The notes beneath the pieces were generated by a model, which was given only the letters and a program-made list of their open reading frames with translations, searched no databases and was not told the origin of the DNA. DNA of 64,000 nucleotides from PKWO01 sp036384915 (GTDB taxonomy: Bacteria > Pseudomonadota > Gammaproteobacteria > Burkholderiales > Burkholderiaceae_D): positions 1 through 64,000 of the forward strand of contig DASVLJ010000050.1 in NCBI GenBank assembly GCA_036384915.1. Direction: 5' to 3'. The position numbers and the translations under genes were made by a program. Within the stretch, counting starts at the first letter, position 1, and each line of letters starts with the position of its first letter. Shown one piece after another: positions 1 to 7,370 of the stretch.

Positions 1-1017
1 GTCGTAGATCTTGATCTCGTCGGTGACGCGCAGGCAGTACGGGACCTTGACGATGTAGATACGGTCGATGAAGGCCTCGTTGTTCTTGTTGTTGCGGAAG
101 CTGTGCCACTCCGATTCGTTGGAGTGGGCGAGGATGATGCCGCTGTAGGGCAGCCCGCCCAGGCCCTCGGTGCTGTTGTAGTTGCCCTCCTGGGTGGCGG
201 TCAGCAGCGGGTGCAGGACCTTGATCGGCGCCTTGAACATCTCGACGAATTCCATCAGGCCCTGGTTCGCCAGGCACAGGCCGCCGGAATAGCTGTAGGC
301 GTCCGGATCGTCCTGCGCGTAGTCTTCCAACTTGCGGATGTCGACCTTGCCGACCAGCGAGGAAATGTCCTGGTTGTTTTCATCGCCGGGCTCGGTCTTG
401 GAAATCGCGATCTGCTTCAACACCGACGGGTAGCGCTTTACCACGCGGAACTTGTTGATGTCGCCATTGAATTCATGCAGGCGCTTCACGGCCCACGGGC
501 TGGGAATCGTGCGCAGATAGCGCCGCGGAATGCCGAAATCCTCTTCGAGGATCGCGCCATCTTCCTCTTCATTGAACAGACCCAGCGGCGATTCGTTCAC
601 CGGCGAGCCCTTGATGCAGTAGAACGGCACCTTTTCCATCAAATGCTTGAGCTTTTCCGCGATCGAGGACTTGCCGCCGCCGACCGGGCCGAGCAGATAC
701 AGGATTTGCTTGCGCTCTTCCAAGCCCTGTGCGGCATGGCGGAAATAGGATACGACCTGCTCGATGACTTCTTCGGTGCCGTAGAATTCGCGGAACGCGG
801 GATAGATCTTGATGACCTTGTTGGCAAAGATGCGCGACAGGCGCGAATCGTTGCGCGTGTCGACGAGCTCGGGCTCGCCGATCGCCGCCAGCATGCGCTC
901 GGCGGCAGAGGCGTAAGCGAGGCGGTCGCGCTTGCAAATCTCAAGATACTCCTGCAGGGAATATTCTTCCTCCCTGGTCCGTTCATACCGTGCTGCGAAA
1001 TTGTCAAAGATGTTCAT
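1..1017 (-). CDS. prkA: PrkA/YeaG-type serine protein kinase, N-terminal part
   Basis: The minus-strand frame starts at the ATG at 1017 and runs off the left edge, giving about 339 residues of a family usually near 640. It begins MNIFDNFAARYERTREEEYS, which is typical of PrkA. A P-loop GPVGGGKSS lies near residue 105, followed by an AAA-like region (KVPFYCIKGSPVNESPLGLF) and LAHSNESEWHSFRNN, all characteristic of PrkA. The start has a good ribosome binding site (AAGGA about 7 nt upstream). Family knowledge: PrkA proteins are cytoplasmic AAA+/kinase-like stress and starvation proteins, often followed by yeaH and ycgB homologues; the part downstream lies outside this window. The 276 bp between mnmC and this start hold only its leader; a TATGAT -10-like hexamer is present there but no convincing -35. 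Confidence 0.93.
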   Translation of the reverse strand, partial: MNIFDNFAARYERTREEEYSLQEYLEICKRDRLAYASAAERMLAAIGEPELVDTRNDSRLSRIFANKVIKIYPAFREFYGTEEVIEQVVSYFRHAAQGLEERKQILYLLGPVGGGKSSIAEKLKHLMEKVPFYCIKGSPVNESPLGLFNEEEDGAILEEDFGIPRRYLRTIPSPWAVKRLHEFNGDINKFRVVKRYPSVLKQIAISKTEPGDENNQDISSLVGKVDIRKLEDYAQDDPDAYSYSGGLCLANQGLMEFVEMFKAPIKVLHPLLTATQEGNYNSTEGLGGLPYSGIILAHSNESEWHSFRNNKNNEAFIDRIYIVKVPYCLRVTDEIKIYD

Positions 1018-1293
1018 ATGAATGTCCTTTGATCTTGTGCTACGGAAGCCAAGAAGCTTGCACCTGCAAATTAATCATACGCCGATTACGTAATTTCAGT
1101 GTAGAACAAAATCGTTAAAAATACTTTCGCGCAATTTCCGCAACAGCTCTGCGAAACCCGTTCTATTCGTCGGCATGCACTGCTTTGTCATAATCGGCAA
1201 ACGCCAGCCGCCGATGCCGACGATAGACCGTCATGAAAATTTGAAGTTCCTGCCATGGATAACGCACGCCGGCTGCGCACGTTGACGGAAGGG

Positions 1294-3033
1294 TCAACGC
1301 GGATTTTTTGCAGTGCGATGGTGCTGCAGCGCGAAACGCGCGGGGTCAAGCGTTGCGCTCAGATCGCGCTCGACTGGCAAAGGTTCGCCCGACATTTGCG
1401 CCGCCAACAACTCGGCGCCGAGAGGCGCCCAGGTCAAGCCGCGCGACGCGAGTCCGAGCAAGGCATGAAGGCCAGGGTAACGCGGCACGTCGCGCAAGCG
1501 TTCAGCACGCGATGCTTGCAATGCCGCATAGTCAGGCAAGGCGCCGACCAGCGGCATGCGGTCCGGTGCAACGCAGCGAAAACCGGTGCGGCCTTGCAAC
1601 GGGAGGTCGTCGGGATTCCGCGCGCAATCGGGCAGCAGCGTTGTCAAGCGCGCCAGATTTTCGCGCTGGCTGCTTGCGCGCAGATTCGGATCGCCGTCCT
1701 GATCGTAGCTCGCACCGACGCAGCATACATCGCGCCAGGCTGGCGTAACATAGCCGTCGCCGCAGATCGCCATGGTCAAATGCGGCATGCGCATGGCGTC
1801 GATATGCGTCACCTGACCCCGAATTTGCGCCAGCGGCAGCTCCGCGGTCTGCGCGAAGCGATTGCCGGCGACGCCATTGGCCAGGACCAGATGCGGCGCT
1901 TCGGCAAGCAATGCGCCGGCTTCGTCGAGCACGCGCCAGGTTCCGCCATCGGGTTCGAGCTTCGCGGCCGTGCCACGTATCCGCTTCAGCCCGCCGCCGC
2001 AAGCATCGAGCATCGCGCGGCACACGCTGGCCGGATTGGCCCAGCCGCCTTGTTCAAACAGCCACGCAGAACCGTGCGCGCCCGCGATGCGCCGGACTTC
2101 GTCGGCGTCGAGCAGACGCGCGAACTCGGCAGGATAGTCGCCCGATAAATATGCCGCCTCTTCGTCAAGCAATTGCAGTACGCCGCATTGAGCACCATCG
2201 AAAGCCTTGCCTATGCCGCCCAATTCATGCCACAGGCGCAAGGCAAACAGGAAAGCGGCACGGGAAAAGCGCGCAAGGGGATTGTCGTCGCGCGCCAGCA
2301 CGGGCATGAAGATGCCGGCCAGGTTGCCCGACGCTTCCTGCGCCGGTTGCGGATGGCGCTCGATCAATTGCACGTCCCAGCCGCGTGCGCACAGGCGATG
2401 ACTTGCGGCGGCTCCCGCCAAGCCGGCGCCGATCACGACGGCACGGCGCCCGGCACAACCCCGCAGCGGCACTTGCCAACGCGGCGCGAACGATGCGCCC
2501 CCCTTGTCGCGATCCGGCACGAAGCCGGCGGCGCGCAGGGGTGCCTCATCGGGAACGCGATCGGAAAAAACGATCTGCGCATGCGGCGCGGCCAGACGCG
2601 AAAACCAGGTCAGGTCTTGCCGCAAGCGCGGCGCATCGTTTTCAAAAAAACCGCTGTCGGGCAAAAAGCAATCGACGCGCATATCGAGCCGGGCCAGATC
2701 TCGCCCTGCCTCGCCCAATACCAGGGTCAATCTCACATCGGCATCCGGCAAGAGGATGCGATGCATACCCGGCACCGCACAAGGCCAACGTTCGCGCAAT
2801 GCATGCGCCAACATACTCCGTTGCAAAGACGCGTCGTGCGCCGCTTCCAGTGCGTCAACCGAATGCAAGCGCGGCACGAAGGCGACATAATGCAGGCGCT
2901 GCGGACGCTCTGCGGATTCGCGCCAGGCCTGCCAGCACGCGAGGAAGCGCGATCCGCAGTCGAATGCGGTATCGAGTATTGCGTAGTCGGTGTGACCGTG
3001 CCAATGCGGAACCAGTGCTTGCAGCACGCGCAT
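1294..3033 (-). CDS. mnmC: MnmC-like FAD-dependent tRNA-modification oxidoreductase with degenerate methyltransferase domain
   Basis: 579 aa. The C-terminal two thirds match the MnmC2 oxidase: a Rossmann motif GAGLAGA at about residues 202-208, EASGNLAGIFMP, GASYDQDGD and the C-terminal ASRGLTWAPLGAELLAAQM. MnmC2 removes the carboxymethyl group of cmnm5s2U34 in tRNA. The N-terminal third aligns with the MnmC1 SAM methyltransferase but its signature is broken. The usual FGTGLNFL is FDCGSRFL (residues 24-31), and the loop that reads DGFAPAKNP in E. coli has become DCFLPDSGF (121-129). I infer that SAM-dependent methylation is probably lost while the oxidase remains. The gene begins 3 nt after the ycaQ-like gene, so the two are probably cotranscribed. 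Confidence 0.88.
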   Translation of the reverse strand: MRVLQALVPHWHGHTDYAILDTAFDCGSRFLACWQAWRESAERPQRLHYVAFVPRLHSVDALEAAHDASLQRSMLAHALRERWPCAVPGMHRILLPDADVRLTLVLGEAGRDLARLDMRVDCFLPDSGFFENDAPRLRQDLTWFSRLAAPHAQIVFSDRVPDEAPLRAAGFVPDRDKGGASFAPRWQVPLRGCAGRRAVVIGAGLAGAAASHRLCARGWDVQLIERHPQPAQEASGNLAGIFMPVLARDDNPLARFSRAAFLFALRLWHELGGIGKAFDGAQCGVLQLLDEEAAYLSGDYPAEFARLLDADEVRRIAGAHGSAWLFEQGGWANPASVCRAMLDACGGGLKRIRGTAAKLEPDGGTWRVLDEAGALLAEAPHLVLANGVAGNRFAQTAELPLAQIRGQVTHIDAMRMPHLTMAICGDGYVTPAWRDVCCVGASYDQDGDPNLRASSQRENLARLTTLLPDCARNPDDLPLQGRTGFRCVAPDRMPLVGALPDYAALQASRAERLRDVPRYPGLHALLGLASRGLTWAPLGAELLAAQMSGEPLPVERDLSATLDPARFALQHHRTAKNPR

Positions 3034-3036
3034 CGC

Positions 3037-4260
3037 CTACTCCGACAGCGCTTTTTGCAGCATGGGGCGGAACGCCGCCGGCTCGCAGCGCGTCACGGCG
3101 ATCTCAGGCGTACCGTGCCAGGCGCCGCAACGCCGCAAGGCGCCGGCGATGTCGACAGCCAGGGCCGGCGTAACGCGCACACCGTCTTCGAGATGCAAGA
3201 CCTTGACTTCGAATACACCGCGCGCGCGGTGCGCTTTGGCGTCGATGCGCCCGACCAGGGCGCCGCGCCGCAGAATAGGCAGCGTGAAATAGCCATAGCG
3301 GCGCTTGGCTTCCGGCGTATAGCATTCGAGCCGGTAGTCGAAACCGAAGAATTCCTGTGCGCGGCGCCGATCCCATACGACGGGGTCGAACGGCGAAAGC
3401 AGGGTCGTCACGCTCGGCTTCAATTGCCCTGCGGCGGCGGCTTCGGCCAGCGGCAGCAATTCGGGATGGACATAGCCCGGCACATCCCAGCCATCGACGC
3501 GCACGCGTTGCAATTCGCCGCGCGCGACCAGTGTTTCCGGATCGGGCTTGGGTGTCAGGCGGCTGTTGCGGAAATAGTCGCCCATCCAGCTCGCCTTGGC
3601 CACGCCGAGCGAAAACACGGCTTTCTGCATGAAGCGGCGGTGCACCTCATCGAGATGCGGCGTCATGCTGTCGTCCCAGCCGGGCAATATGCGTTCGCTC
3701 AAATCGTAGAGACGCTGGAAGGACTGGCGCCGTGCAATCATCAGGCGGCCCGCCGTGAACAGCACTTCGAGCGAACGTTTTTCTTCCTTCCATTCCCACC
3801 AGCCGCCGCTCTTGCCGGACCGGCGTTCGAAATCCGAGGATTTCACCGGTCCCTTGGCGCGGATATGCTCGATCAAATGCTCGATCGCGTCCTTGTGCTC
3901 GGCCATCCACTGCACCGAGTACTTCCACCCCATCGCCGCCGGGTCCTGCATGCGATGACGGTACAAACCGTAATCTTCGATCGGCAGGAAGCAGGCTTCG
4001 TGCGCCCAGTATTCGAACAGCTTGCCTTCGGCCAGCAATTCCTCGAGCCACGTCGGCGGATAATCGCCGAGCCGGCTCCATAGCACCAGATAGGGACTGC
4101 GCGCGACCACGTTGATGGTATCGATCTGCAAGACGCTCATATGGCGTATCGCATTCAAGACGTCTTCCTTGACGGCCTTGCCGCGGCGGGGAACGAGCAA
4201 ACCCTGGGCGGCAAGATGGAGCGAACGGGCGGCGGATAGCGGCAGACGCAATTCGGACAT
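3037..4260 (-). CDS. ycaQ: YcaQ/AlkX-type winged-helix DNA glycosylase
   Basis: 407 aa, usual length for the HTH_42 (DUF1006) family. The N-terminal part contains VLQIDTINVVARSPYLVLWS; Q45-I-D47 fits the Gln-X-Asp catalytic motif of the YcaQ branch rather than the Gln-X-Gln of AlkZ. ARSPYLVLWSRLG and YWAHEACFLPIEDY are further family landmarks. Known members excise alkylated bases and unhook DNA interstrand crosslinks. The gene is first in a probable two-gene operon with mnmC, and is divergent from the GNAT gene across 144 bp that must hold both promoters. Substrate preference cannot be read from sequence alone. Confidence 0.88.
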   Translation of the reverse strand: MSELRLPLSAARSLHLAAQGLLVPRRGKAVKEDVLNAIRHMSVLQIDTINVVARSPYLVLWSRLGDYPPTWLEELLAEGKLFEYWAHEACFLPIEDYGLYRHRMQDPAAMGWKYSVQWMAEHKDAIEHLIEHIRAKGPVKSSDFERRSGKSGGWWEWKEEKRSLEVLFTAGRLMIARRQSFQRLYDLSERILPGWDDSMTPHLDEVHRRFMQKAVFSLGVAKASWMGDYFRNSRLTPKPDPETLVARGELQRVRVDGWDVPGYVHPELLPLAEAAAAGQLKPSVTTLLSPFDPVVWDRRRAQEFFGFDYRLECYTPEAKRRYGYFTLPILRRGALVGRIDAKAHRARGVFEVKVLHLEDGVRVTPALAVDIAGALRRCGAWHGTPEIAVTRCEPAAFRPMLQKALSE

Positions 4261-4404
4261 GGATAAATAGCCAGTGAAAGTTTCGCCCCATTATGGCGCA
4301 AATGTCATAGGGCCGGCTTATTACGAATCTTCCTTTGCGCTATCGAGCGCGATGTCTATAATCTTCCAACAGGGACGACAGAAAAACCAAAGCAGGCGAA
4401 GCAC

Positions 4405-4872
4405 ATGCTGATCAGAAAATTCAAGCCGGGCGAGGAGCCTGAGCTTTGGCACCTGTTTCACGATTCCGTGCATCACATCAGCACGGACCTTTACACAAGT
4501 GAGCAGCTACTTGCATGGTCCCCGCACCGGATCGATGCGGAAAAATGGCGCGCACGCATACATGGCATTGCGCCCTTCGTCGTCGAACACGAAAAGAAGT
4601 TGATTGCCTATGCCGACGTGCAAGGCAGCGGCTATGTCGATCATTTTTTCGTGCATCACCAATGGCAGCGCCGTGGCGTGGGCAATTTGCTGATGCAGAT
4701 CATTGTCGAAGTGGCGAAGCAGGACGAGGTAGCCAAGCTGTTTTCCGACGTCAGCCTCGCCGCGCGGCCCTTCTTCGAGCATTGGGGCTTCACCGTCGAG
4801 CGCGAGCAGCGCGTGCGGATCGGGCAGGAAGTGCTGAAAAACTTCCGCATGACGCGCGAACTGCCGCATTGA
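4405..4872 (+). CDS. GNAT-family N-acetyltransferase
   Basis: 155 aa. It has a full GNAT core: a beta-bulge region ADVQGSGYVDHFFVHHQWQ followed by the acetyl-CoA loop RRGVGNLLM (about residues 88-96) and the C-terminal FFEHWGFTVEREQ strand. The family transfers an acetyl group from acetyl-CoA to an amine of a small molecule or protein; the substrate is not apparent. It is followed after 41 bp by a flavoprotein gene on the same strand, and the two may form a unit. No signal peptide or membrane segment is visible. Confidence 0.85.
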   Translation: MLIRKFKPGEEPELWHLFHDSVHHISTDLYTSEQLLAWSPHRIDAEKWRARIHGIAPFVVEHEKKLIAYADVQGSGYVDHFFVHHQWQRRGVGNLLMQIIVEVAKQDEVAKLFSDVSLAARPFFEHWGFTVEREQRVRIGQEVLKNFRMTRELPH

Positions 4873-4913
4873 GGCTACAATTCCGCATCTTTCTTTCATC
4901 TCCGCATATTCCC

Positions 4914-6149
4914 ATGAGCAATCCACGCGCGGCCGTCATCGGCGGTGGGCCGGCCGGCTTGATGGCCGCCGAAACACTGGCCGCGCATGGCATCGCCGTC
5001 GACCTGTATGATGCCATGCCCTCGGTCGGACGCAAGTTCCTGCTGGCCGGCAAGGGCGGCATGAACCTGACGCATTCCGAGCCGCGCGAGCGCTTCCACG
5101 AACGCTATGGCGCGCGCCGCAGCGAACTCGAGCCGTTGCTCGGCGGCTTCGGCGCGGAGCAGCTGCGCGCCTGGGCGGCGGAACTCGGCATCGCCACCTT
5201 CGTCGGCAGTTCGGGCCGCGTGTTTCCAACCGATATGAAAGCCGCACCGCTATTGCGCCACTGGCTGCACCGCTTGCGCGAAGCCGGGGTGAAATTCCAC
5301 ATGCGCCATCGCTGGCGCGGCTGGAGCGATGACGGTCGGTTGCGCTTCGATACGCCCGCCGGCGGGCAAAGCATTTCCGCCGATGCCACCGTACTGGCGC
5401 TCGGCGGCGCAAGCTGGGCGCGCCTCGGTTCCGACGGCGCGTGGGTCGCCCTGCTTGCCGAACGCGGCGTCGGGCTCGCGCCGCTGCGCCCGGCCAACTG
5501 CGGTTTCGACATCGGCTGGACCAGGCACTTGCGCGAGCGTTTCGCCGGCCAACCGCTGAAATCCATCAGCTTGCGCTATACCGATGCGCAAGGCATCGAG
5601 CACAACCGCCAGGGCGAATGCGTGCTGACCGAGCACGGCCTGGAAGGCAGCCTGATCTATGCCATGTCGGCCGGGCTGCGCGATGCGCTCGAAGCAAAAC
5701 CGCCGCTCGAGATCCGGCTCGATCTCGCGCCGGGCTGGACGGAAGCAAAGCTGGCGACCGAGATCGCCCATCCGCGCGGCTCGCGCTCGATGGCGAGCCA
5801 TTTGCAAAGCCGCGTCCATATCGCCGGCGTGAAAGCCGGGCTGCTGCATGAGGTTTTGGACAAGGAAGCGTTCGCCGATGCGGCGCTGGTGGCGAGAACG
5901 ATCAAGAACCTGCCGCTACGCCTGACGGCGGCCCGGCCGATAGACGAAGCGATCAGCAGCGCCGGCGGCGTGCGCTTCGAAGCCTTGGAAGACAAGCTGA
6001 TGTTGCGCACATTGCCCGGCGTATTCTGCGCCGGCGAAATGCTCGATTGGGAAGCGCCGACCGGCGGCTACCTGCTAACGGCCTGCTTTGCCACCGGGCG
6101 CGCCGCGGGCCAAGGCGCGCTCGAATGGCTGGCCAGGGGGAGACGTTGA
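4914..6149 (+). CDS. HI0933/YhiN-like flavoprotein, NAD(P)/FAD-dependent oxidoreductase
   Basis: 411 aa from the ATG at 4914. The same frame is open further upstream, but that part lies inside the GNAT gene and is not conserved-looking. The N-terminus RAAVIGGGPAGLMAAETLAA is a clear FAD-binding Rossmann fold. SVGRKFLLAGKGGMNLTHSE is the signature of the HI0933 family. The C-terminal GVFCAGEMLDWEAPTGGYLL closes the FAD site. Family members are cytoplasmic flavoproteins of unknown physiological substrate. The stop overlaps the upstream context of the VF530-like gene, so the two are probably translated from one transcript. Confidence 0.85.
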   Translation: MSNPRAAVIGGGPAGLMAAETLAAHGIAVDLYDAMPSVGRKFLLAGKGGMNLTHSEPRERFHERYGARRSELEPLLGGFGAEQLRAWAAELGIATFVGSSGRVFPTDMKAAPLLRHWLHRLREAGVKFHMRHRWRGWSDDGRLRFDTPAGGQSISADATVLALGGASWARLGSDGAWVALLAERGVGLAPLRPANCGFDIGWTRHLRERFAGQPLKSISLRYTDAQGIEHNRQGECVLTEHGLEGSLIYAMSAGLRDALEAKPPLEIRLDLAPGWTEAKLATEIAHPRGSRSMASHLQSRVHIAGVKAGLLHEVLDKEAFADAALVARTIKNLPLRLTAARPIDEAISSAGGVRFEALEDKLMLRTLPGVFCAGEMLDWEAPTGGYLLTACFATGRAAGQGALEWLARGRR

Positions 6150-6151
6150 AC

Positions 6152-6364
6152 GTGGAACAGAAAAACAACCCGCTGCACGGGCTGACCCTGGAAGCGATCC
6201 TGGTTCAACTGGTCGACCGCCTCGGCTGGGCCGAGATGGCGCGCCGTATCGATCTCAATTGCTTCAAGACGGACCCGAGTATCAAGTCGAGCCTGAAGTT
6301 CCTGCGCAAGACGCCGTGGGCACGAGCCAAGGTCGAACAGCTATTCCTGTCCCTGCCCGCCTAG
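6152..6364 (+). CDS. VF530-like (DUF2132) small DNA-binding protein
   Basis: 70 aa. NPLHGLTLEAILVQLVDRLG and a C-terminal SSLKFLRKTPWARAKVEQLF match the DUF2132/VF530 family, whose founding member from Vibrio fischeri has a novel fold and binds DNA. There is no ATG. I take the GTG at 6152, about 10 nt after the AGGGGGA ribosome binding site. The alternative is a TTG at 6146 overlapping the upstream stop. The TAG stop at 6362-6364 runs directly into the palindromic element that follows. Confidence 0.78.
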   Translation: MEQKNNPLHGLTLEAILVQLVDRLGWAEMARRIDLNCFKTDPSIKSSLKFLRKTPWARAKVEQLFLSLPA

Positions 6365-6527
6365 CAGCCTGTCGGACTTAAGGGATCGAAGCGAAAAAAT
6401 GGCTGGGCGAGCACAGATTTTGCCGATTTTTTTGTGTCAATAGCGGGACTATTGACCAAAAAATCGGTGAAATATGGGCCGGCCAGGCATTTTTGCAGCC
6501 GATTTCCCTTAAGCCCGACAGGCTGCT
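6363..6527. repeat. 165-bp palindromic, MITE-like element between convergent genes
   Basis: The outer arms 6363-6385 and 6505-6527 are inverted copies with one mismatch; their core is CCTGTCGG/CTTAAGGG. Similarity continues inward for roughly another 25 bp at lower identity. The centre contains a second near-perfect hairpin: CCGATTTTTT plus GTCAATAG (6423-6443) against CTATTGAC plus AAAAAATCGG (6449-6467), with loop CGGGA. It exactly fills the gap between the VF530-like stop and the folE stop. It could therefore act as a bidirectional terminator. No open reading frame is inside. It may be a non-autonomous mobile or REP-like repeat, but copy number cannot be judged here. Confidence 0.8.
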
Positions 6528-6531
6528 GGAA

Positions 6532-7110
6532 TCAGGGCTCGCGTGCCAGCGCCAGGAATTCGGTGCGCAGCGCCAGATTGGGCTGCAACTCGCCGAGCAT
6601 GGCCGACGTGATGGTTTCCTCGCCCGGTGTGCGGATGCCGCGGCTTTCCATGCACATGTGGCGGCAGCGGATCACCACACCCACCGCCTTCGGCTCCAGG
6701 TGCGTCATCAAGGCATTGGCAATCTGGCTGGTCAGGCGCTCCTGCACCTGCAAGCGCTTGGCGAAGCAATCGACCAGGCGCGTCAGCTTGGACAAGCCGA
6801 CGATCTTGCCGTTGGGCAGATAGCCGACCGTGGCCGTACCGAAAAAGGGGGCGAGGTGGTGTTCGCAATGGCTATAGACCGGAATGCTCTTGACCACGAT
6901 CAGCTCGTTGTATTCCTCCGCGCCGTCTTCGAAAGCCTTGAGCACTTCGGCCGGGTCTTGGCCATAGCCCGAAGTCCAGTGTTTCCAGGCCTTTTCGACG
7001 CGCGAAGGCGTTTCGAGCAAGCCGGGACGATCCGGATTCTCTCCCAGGCTTGCCAGCAGGCGGCGCCAGTCTTTTTCGGAAAACGTGTCAGACATGAGAG
7101 CCGTTTCCAT
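6532..7110 (-). CDS. folE: GTP cyclohydrolase I
   Basis: 192 aa. It converts GTP to 7,8-dihydroneopterin triphosphate, the first step of folate and pterin synthesis. Visible hallmarks are HCEHHLAPFFGTATVGYLPNG, with the zinc ligand Cys and His, LSKLTRLVDCFAKRLQVQE and the second zinc Cys in RHMCMESRG. A second possible start (MSDTFSEKDW) lies 15 nt inside at 7095, and no strong ribosome binding site separates the two. The gene is monocistronic, bounded downstream by the palindromic element at 6363-6527. Confidence 0.95.
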   Translation of the reverse strand: METALMSDTFSEKDWRRLLASLGENPDRPGLLETPSRVEKAWKHWTSGYGQDPAEVLKAFEDGAEEYNELIVVKSIPVYSHCEHHLAPFFGTATVGYLPNGKIVGLSKLTRLVDCFAKRLQVQERLTSQIANALMTHLEPKAVGVVIRCRHMCMESRGIRTPGEETITSAMLGELQPNLALRTEFLALAREP

Positions 7111-7163
7111 CGCACGTGGCGATCAGTGATGCAGAGCGGGATTCCATATTGGATTCCATTCCA

Positions 7164-7300
7164 AGCAAATTCATTCAAAGTAGGCCGCCGCGCTGTTGTC
7201 GGAGTTTTTCCTTGGAGGAAATATTCAAGCGCCAGCGACGAAGAGAAAAGGTGTATTGCACCTAGTAGCCGAATGCTACCCTAGTTGGAATAAGTTTGCT
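7164..7300. repeat. Imperfect inverted repeat bounding a structured 137-bp segment
   Basis: The ends match as inverted copies at about 17 of 22 positions (7164-7185 against 7279-7300; shared core AGCAAA..ATTC.AA.TAGG). Inside are two short perfect hairpins, GGTG-N5-CACC (7250-7262) and GTAGC-N5-GCTAC (about 7265-7279). No credible gene is present. It lies upstream of folE and next to the terminator of the S46 peptidase gene. It could be a decayed mobile element or a structured leader of folE; low certainty. Confidence 0.4.
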
Positions 7301-7304
7301 GCCA

Positions 7305-7343
7305 AAGAAAAACGCCCCAGCCGAATTTCCTTCGGCCGGGGCG
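7305..7343 (-). terminator. Rho-independent terminator of the S46 peptidase gene
   Basis: A 13-bp stem (7313-7325 against 7331-7343, one G-U type mismatch) has a 5-nt loop. On the minus strand it is followed by TTTTTCTTT. It sits 28 bp beyond the stop codon of the minus-strand peptidase gene. Confidence 0.85.
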
Positions 7344-7370
7344 GATTTGCAACACCACAGAAGCAAACGC

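Noticed and set aside
1085..1094. ATTACGTAAT palindrome upstream of prkA as a LiuR-like site
   Set aside because: Too short and lacks the ACGT-spaced dyad of the two strong operators.
2173..4083. Plus-strand open frame of about 630 codons
   Set aside because: It is antisense to mnmC and the ycaQ-like gene, both well supported.
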